Shown one piece after another: positions 6,178 to 9,454 of a stretch of 9,454 nt of DNA. The position numbers and the translations under genes are program-made. Source of the stretch: Bacteroidia bacterium (lineage in GTDB: Bacteria > Bacteroidota > Bacteroidia > Bacteroidales > GCA-2748055). How positions within the stretch are numbered: position 1 is the first letter of the stretch; every line of letters begins with the position of its first letter. A model generated the notes under the pieces. The model ran no database searches. It was not told the DNA's origin and saw only the letters and a list, made by a program, of their open reading frames with translations. Location: the NCBI GenBank assembly GCA_030596245.1, contig JAUVKN010000155.1:1-9454 (forward strand). Reading direction: 5' to 3'.

Positions 6178-7431
6178 GGTCTTATTCGGTTGATCTGGGA
6201 GAGTCTTAATATGGCCATTCAGGCTGTTACAGTGAATCGTCTTCGTGCGATGCTTTCCCTGCTGGGAATCACCATCGGGATCTTTGCCATTATTGCCGTG
6301 TTTACCATCGTTGACTCCCTTGAGACCAACATCCGGGAGAGTTTAAATAGTCTGGGCAGTGATGTCATATATATAGAGAAGTGGCCCTGGGCACCTGAAG
6401 AGGGTGAAGAGTTCGCCTGGTGGAAATACATGAACAGGCCCATTCCTACCTTTGATGAATTCGAATTTATTAGGGAGAAGTGCCGGGGTGCCGGGGAGGT
6501 AAGCTTTATATCCGCTGTGGGTCGAAGAATAGAATATGGCAACAGCAATATTGACAGGGCCATACTGTTTGGTGTCTCTGACGGGTTTCAGGACATCCGC
6601 TCATTTGAATTGGAGAGGGGCAGGTATTTCACTCCCCTGGAAAACAGTGTGGGCAGGAACGTTGTGGTTATTGGGAGTAGAATTGCAAAAGATCTGTTCC
6701 AGGGTGCCAATCCGGTGGGAAAATATATTGAAATGCTGGGAAGAAAGGTGATGGTGATCGGTGTGATCGAAAAGGAGGGGAAGGGCACTTTTGATGCATT
6801 TATTCTGGACGAGATGGCCATCCTTCCCATCAATTACTATAAGGGATTTATCGATATCCGGCGCGAAAGGTCTAATCCCCAGATCTGGGTGAAAGCCAAA
6901 AACAACGTGAATGTGGAGGAACTGACATTTGAGGTGACACAACTATTGCGCGCTTATAGAAGGTTGAAACCATCTGATGAGGATAATTTTGCGCTGAACC
7001 AGACCAGCATCATCAATAACCAACTGGATCAATTCTTTTCAGTGTTGAAAATAGCAGGATTCTTTATTGGGATATTCTCCATCATCGTGGGAGGATTCGG
7101 AATTGCCAATATTATGTTTGTCTCGGTAAAAGAGCGCACACATATTATAGGAATTCAGAAAGCCCTGGGGGCCAAAAGGTATTTTATCCTGCTACAGTTT
7201 CTGTTCGAATCGGTGATGCTGTCAATAGCCGGTGGAGTCATTGGGCTCTTGATTATCTTTCTGGGGGCAATGGCAATCACACTGACCAGTGATTTTTCAG
7301 TCTATCTTACCATGAATAATATCCTGCTGGGTATCGGGATTTCCAGTATAATCGGTCTTATCAGCGGTATTTTTCCTGCATGGCAGGGAGCCAGGATGGA
7401 TCCGGTGGTAGCCATCAACACCACATTTTAA
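6175..7431 (+). CDS. ABC transporter permease, MacB/FtsX type (no ATPase nearby)
   Basis: 418 residues with the MacB architecture: membrane helix 1 (about 27-47, with LSLLGITIGIFAIIAVF), a large extracytoplasmic domain of the MacB_PCD type (about 50-280), then three helices (about 290-316, 340-370 and 382-403) forming the FtsX domain. Family landmarks are the Q-N-R-L-R-like lead (VNRLRAMLSLLGI, 20-32), VKERTHIIGIQKALGAKR (318-335) and the C-terminal GARMDPVVAI (406-415). The segment GSDVIYIEKWPW (61-72) followed by WWKY is familiar from Bacteroidota members. Such proteins pair with a LolD/MacB-type ATPase and act mechanically on periplasmic or envelope substrates, for example export or lipoprotein release. 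The substrate is unknown here and no ATPase gene is in the window. It is the only rightward gene, divergent from purH and ending 11 nt before the convergent mgtE stop; that gap shows no clear terminator. Confidence 0.88.
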   Translation: MGLIRLIWESLNMAIQAVTVNRLRAMLSLLGITIGIFAIIAVFTIVDSLETNIRESLNSLGSDVIYIEKWPWAPEEGEEFAWWKYMNRPIPTFDEFEFIREKCRGAGEVSFISAVGRRIEYGNSNIDRAILFGVSDGFQDIRSFELERGRYFTPLENSVGRNVVVIGSRIAKDLFQGANPVGKYIEMLGRKVMVIGVIEKEGKGTFDAFILDEMAILPINYYKGFIDIRRERSNPQIWVKAKNNVNVEELTFEVTQLLRAYRRLKPSDEDNFALNQTSIINNQLDQFFSVLKIAGFFIGIFSIIVGGFGIANIMFVSVKERTHIIGIQKALGAKRYFILLQFLFESVMLSIAGGVIGLLIIFLGAMAITLTSDFSVYLTMNNILLGIGISSIIGLISGIFPAWQGARMDPVVAINTTF

Positions 7432-7442
7432 CTCCCTTCAAT

Positions 7443-8804
7443 TCAAATAAACACACTGTAGAGGATCCTTCCCACCAGGAAGTAGATGAACAATCCCATG
7501 ATATCGTTCATTGTTGTGATGAAAGGGCCGGTGGCCAGGGCAGGATCAATCTTCATCCTGTTTAACAGAAGGGGGATCAGAGTTCCGAAAAGTGCTGCAA
7601 AAATAATTACCATAAACAGTGAGGAACTAACAGTAAAGGTGAGGGCCAGGTTTTTACTGATAAAGAAGTTGTACAGAAATAGCAGGCCTGAAAGGATCAA
7701 ACCATTGAGTAGTGCCACTAAAAACTCTTTAGCCAGTTTGCGGAAAGTACTCTCCAGGCCCAGGCTGTTGCTGGCAATGCCCTGTACGATAATGGCCGAT
7801 GATTGGATCCCCACGTTTCCAGCCATGGCAGCAATAAGCGGAATGAAAAATGCCATTTCAGGATTGATCTTGATATCATCTTCAAAGCGACCAATGACTG
7901 CTGCAACAACGATTCCCCCGAGCAAGCCAATGATCAGCCAGGGTAGTCGTGCTCTGGAAAGTCTGGCAGGTGAGTCAGTGGTCTCAACATCTGTGGTGAT
8001 ACCTGAGGCCAACTGGTAGTCTCTTTCTGCTTCATCCCTTATAACGTCGACTACGTCATCAATGGTGATCCGTCCCATCAATCGACCGATGGAATCGATA
8101 ACCGGCAGTACAATAAGGTCATATTTTTCCATGATCTGAGCCACCTCCTCAGAGGGGGTATCGGCCTGTACCGATCTGACTTCAGCATCAAAAATGTCCT
8201 TGATCCGGGTGGAGGCACTGGCCAGCAACAATGCTTTGAGAGAAAGGATCCCCAGGAGCACATTCTCATCGCTTACGACGTATATGTAATAGATCTCGTC
8301 AAGGTCCTTGGCCTGTTTTCTTATCTCCCTGATGCAGGTTGCCACTCCCCAATTCTCATTAACCCTTATCAACTCCTTGGCCATCAAGCCGCCAGCAGTA
8401 TCTTCATCATAACTCAGCAGATCGACGATATCACCTGCCTGTTCCACATCATCGATATGGAGCAACACTTCCTGCTTCTTCTCTTCGGTAAGATCCCCGA
8501 TCACATCGGCTGCATCATCGGAGTCCATGTGGTGGATGAACTGACTGGCAATTACGTCCGATGGCAGGGCTTCGAGGAATTTTTCACGGTCATCTTCTTC
8601 CAGCTCCACCAAAACATCGGAGGCTTTTTCCGGATCAAGCAGGAGGTAGAGGTATTTGGCTTCGTCAATGGAGAGGCCCTCATAGATTTCAGCAATATCG
8701 GCCGGATGCAGGGCTTCCAGTTTCTCCAAAGCTGCCCTGTCATCCCTGACTTCAATGATGGACCTCAGTTCACTTATATATTCACGGGTCAGTTTCGTAC
8801 TCAT
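7443..8804 (-). CDS. mgtE: Magnesium transporter MgtE
   Basis: 453 residues, the normal length. The acidic N-terminal MgtE_N superhelical domain spans about 20-130 and includes LHPADIAEIYEGL (32-44). A pair of CBS domains follows (about 133-255), with AGGLMAKELIRV (137-148) and LPVIDSIGRLMGRITIDDVVDVI (233-255). After the linker RLSRARLPWL come five membrane helices (about 288-306, 318-342, 360-382, 388-414 and 425-450). The pore-region signatures PLIAAMAGNVGIQSSAI (322-338) and DPALATGPFITTMNDIMG (420-437) are intact, including the Asp434 that corresponds to the ion-selecting aspartate of the family. MgtE is a Mg2+-selective channel in the inner membrane, closed when its cytosolic domains bind Mg2+. 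The gene starts 12 nt after the rsmA stop behind ACAAGG and is likely co-transcribed with rsmA. No Mg2+ riboswitch fits in that small gap. Confidence 0.96.
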   Translation of the reverse strand: MSTKLTREYISELRSIIEVRDDRAALEKLEALHPADIAEIYEGLSIDEAKYLYLLLDPEKASDVLVELEEDDREKFLEALPSDVIASQFIHHMDSDDAADVIGDLTEEKKQEVLLHIDDVEQAGDIVDLLSYDEDTAGGLMAKELIRVNENWGVATCIREIRKQAKDLDEIYYIYVVSDENVLLGILSLKALLLASASTRIKDIFDAEVRSVQADTPSEEVAQIMEKYDLIVLPVIDSIGRLMGRITIDDVVDVIRDEAERDYQLASGITTDVETTDSPARLSRARLPWLIIGLLGGIVVAAVIGRFEDDIKINPEMAFFIPLIAAMAGNVGIQSSAIIVQGIASNSLGLESTFRKLAKEFLVALLNGLILSGLLFLYNFFISKNLALTFTVSSSLFMVIIFAALFGTLIPLLLNRMKIDPALATGPFITTMNDIMGLFIYFLVGRILYSVFI

Positions 8805-8816
8805 GGCCTTGTGGTT

Positions 8817-9454
8817 TTAAAAATTACCAAGCCTGTTTGCCTTTTGCTGCGATTCAACCCAGCGTGTCAATTCAATGAACTCAGGAACGCTCAGTTGTTC
8901 AGGTCGTTTTGAAAGGAATTCAAAATCGCTGTCCAAATTTAGTAAAATAGATTTTAACGAGTTCCTGATCATTTTCCTGCGATGATTAAATGTGCTTTTT
9001 ACCACCAGGAAAAACAGTTTCTCGTCACATTGAAGGCTAAAGGTGCTGTTGCGGGTGAGCCTGATTACACCGGAGGTGACTTTGGGTGGGGGGAAAAAGG
9101 AGCCCGGCTTCACTGTAAACAGATACTGAATTTTAAAATATGCCTGTAGCAATACACTCAGAATGCCATACTCTTTGGACCCCGGCGGGGATGCAATCCG
9201 GGTTGCCACCTCTTTCTGGAGCATACAAACCACGGACGGGATTCGCTGGCGGTACTCCAGTACCCGGAAAAAGATCTGACTGGAAATATTGTATGGAAAG
9301 TTACCGATCACATGAAAGGGACCGGTGGTGTAAGCATCTATGTTGAGTTTCAGGAAGTCCTCTTCAATGAGGAGCTTTTCAAGGTTGGGCCATCTTTTTT
9401 TCAGGTGGATGGCCGATTCCGGATCTATCTCTACAGGCAGCAGTCGTATATCCC
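8817..9454 (-). CDS. rsmA: 16S rRNA adenine(1518/1519)-N6 dimethyltransferase RsmA/KsgA (N-terminus cut by window edge)
   Basis: The last 211 codons are present; roughly the first 50 or so residues, holding the glycine-rich SAM-binding loop, lie past position 9454. The frame is open to the edge. Visible pieces are the acidic SAM-ribose motif in LLPVEIDPESAIHLKKRW, then EEDFLKLN (motif III aspartate), and the catalytic motif IV NFPYNISSQIFFRVLE. The small C-terminal rRNA-binding domain contains FNHRRKMIRNSLKSIL. The enzyme dimethylates two adjacent adenines in the 3' terminal helix of 16S rRNA, a late quality check in 30S assembly, and its loss gives kasugamycin resistance. A GTG at 9311 inside motif IV is not the true start, since homology continues upstream of it. 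It is directly ahead of mgtE, an arrangement I recall from other Bacteroidota. Confidence 0.95.
   Translation of the reverse strand, partial: DIRLLPVEIDPESAIHLKKRWPNLEKLLIEEDFLKLNIDAYTTGPFHVIGNFPYNISSQIFFRVLEYRQRIPSVVCMLQKEVATRIASPPGSKEYGILSVLLQAYFKIQYLFTVKPGSFFPPPKVTSGVIRLTRNSTFSLQCDEKLFFLVVKSTFNHRRKMIRNSLKSILLNLDSDFEFLSKRPEQLSVPEFIELTRWVESQQKANRLGNF

Noticed and set aside
7405..7430. Possible terminator at the permease end: GTGGT (7405-7409), ACCAC (7420-7424), then ATTTTA
   Set aside because: A 5-bp stem with a 10-base loop, lying inside the coding sequence and followed by only four T, is too weak to call.
7486..8019. Plus-strand open frame of 177 residues opposite mgtE
   Set aside because: It mirrors the MgtE membrane domain on the other strand, and the minus-strand frame carries intact MgtE signatures. 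No independent coding evidence.
8457..8912. Plus-strand open frame of 151 residues across the mgtE start and rsmA end
   Set aside because: It runs antisense over two recognised genes and their junction, with no recognisable domain.
1..9454. Undescribed defence, mobile or biosynthetic system
   Set aside because: All genes belong to well-known housekeeping families with intact motifs; there are no transposases, integrases, toxin-antitoxin pairs, CRISPR-like arrays or orphan conserved unknowns, and no unexplained space larger than about 115 bases.

Overview
The window looks like a chromosomal core region of a member of the Bacteroidota, probably the Bacteroidales or a close relative. Three things suggest this: the gene order purH-mreB-mreC-mreD-mrdA-rodA, a short PurH of the lineage type, and start codons that mostly lack a clear Shine-Dalgarno sequence. 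This is recognition from protein character and gene order, not a database match.

Positions 1-6060 (all on the minus strand, so read right to left) hold one compact cluster. It begins with purH (last two steps of de novo IMP synthesis), followed by the rod-shape/elongasome genes mreB, mreC, mreD, mrdA (PBP2) and the first 77 codons of rodA, which runs off the left edge. The junctions are tight: 20 nt between purH and mreB, 21 nt between mreB and mreC, a 1-nt overlap of mreC and mreD, no gap between mreD and mrdA, and a roughly 20-nt overlap of mrdA and rodA. Co-transcription and translational coupling are therefore likely. MreB filaments, the MreC/MreD membrane proteins, the transpeptidase PBP2 and the glycosyltransferase RodA together form the machine for lateral peptidoglycan synthesis.

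Positions 6061-6174 form the only real intergenic control region. It is divergent, between purH (leftward) and an ABC transporter permease of the MacB/FtsX type (rightward, 6175-7431). It contains a perfect-but-one 20-bp tandem duplication whose second copy ends exactly on the permease start codon, a short inverted repeat, and a weak Bacteroidota-like promoter candidate for purH.

Positions 7443-9454 (minus strand) hold mgtE, a magnesium transporter/channel, and upstream of it rsmA (ksgA), the 16S rRNA dimethyladenosine transferase, whose N-terminus runs off the right edge. The two are 12 nt apart and probably co-transcribed; the permease converges on mgtE with an 11-nt gap.

No stretch of 300 bases lacks a gene. 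I saw no RNA gene, insertion sequence, CRISPR array or phage gene, and no sign of an undescribed system: this is mostly ordinary housekeeping DNA. The points worth a second look are small: the duplicated start region of the permease, a decaying 10-residue repeat in the PBP2 tail, and corrected start sites for mreB and purH.
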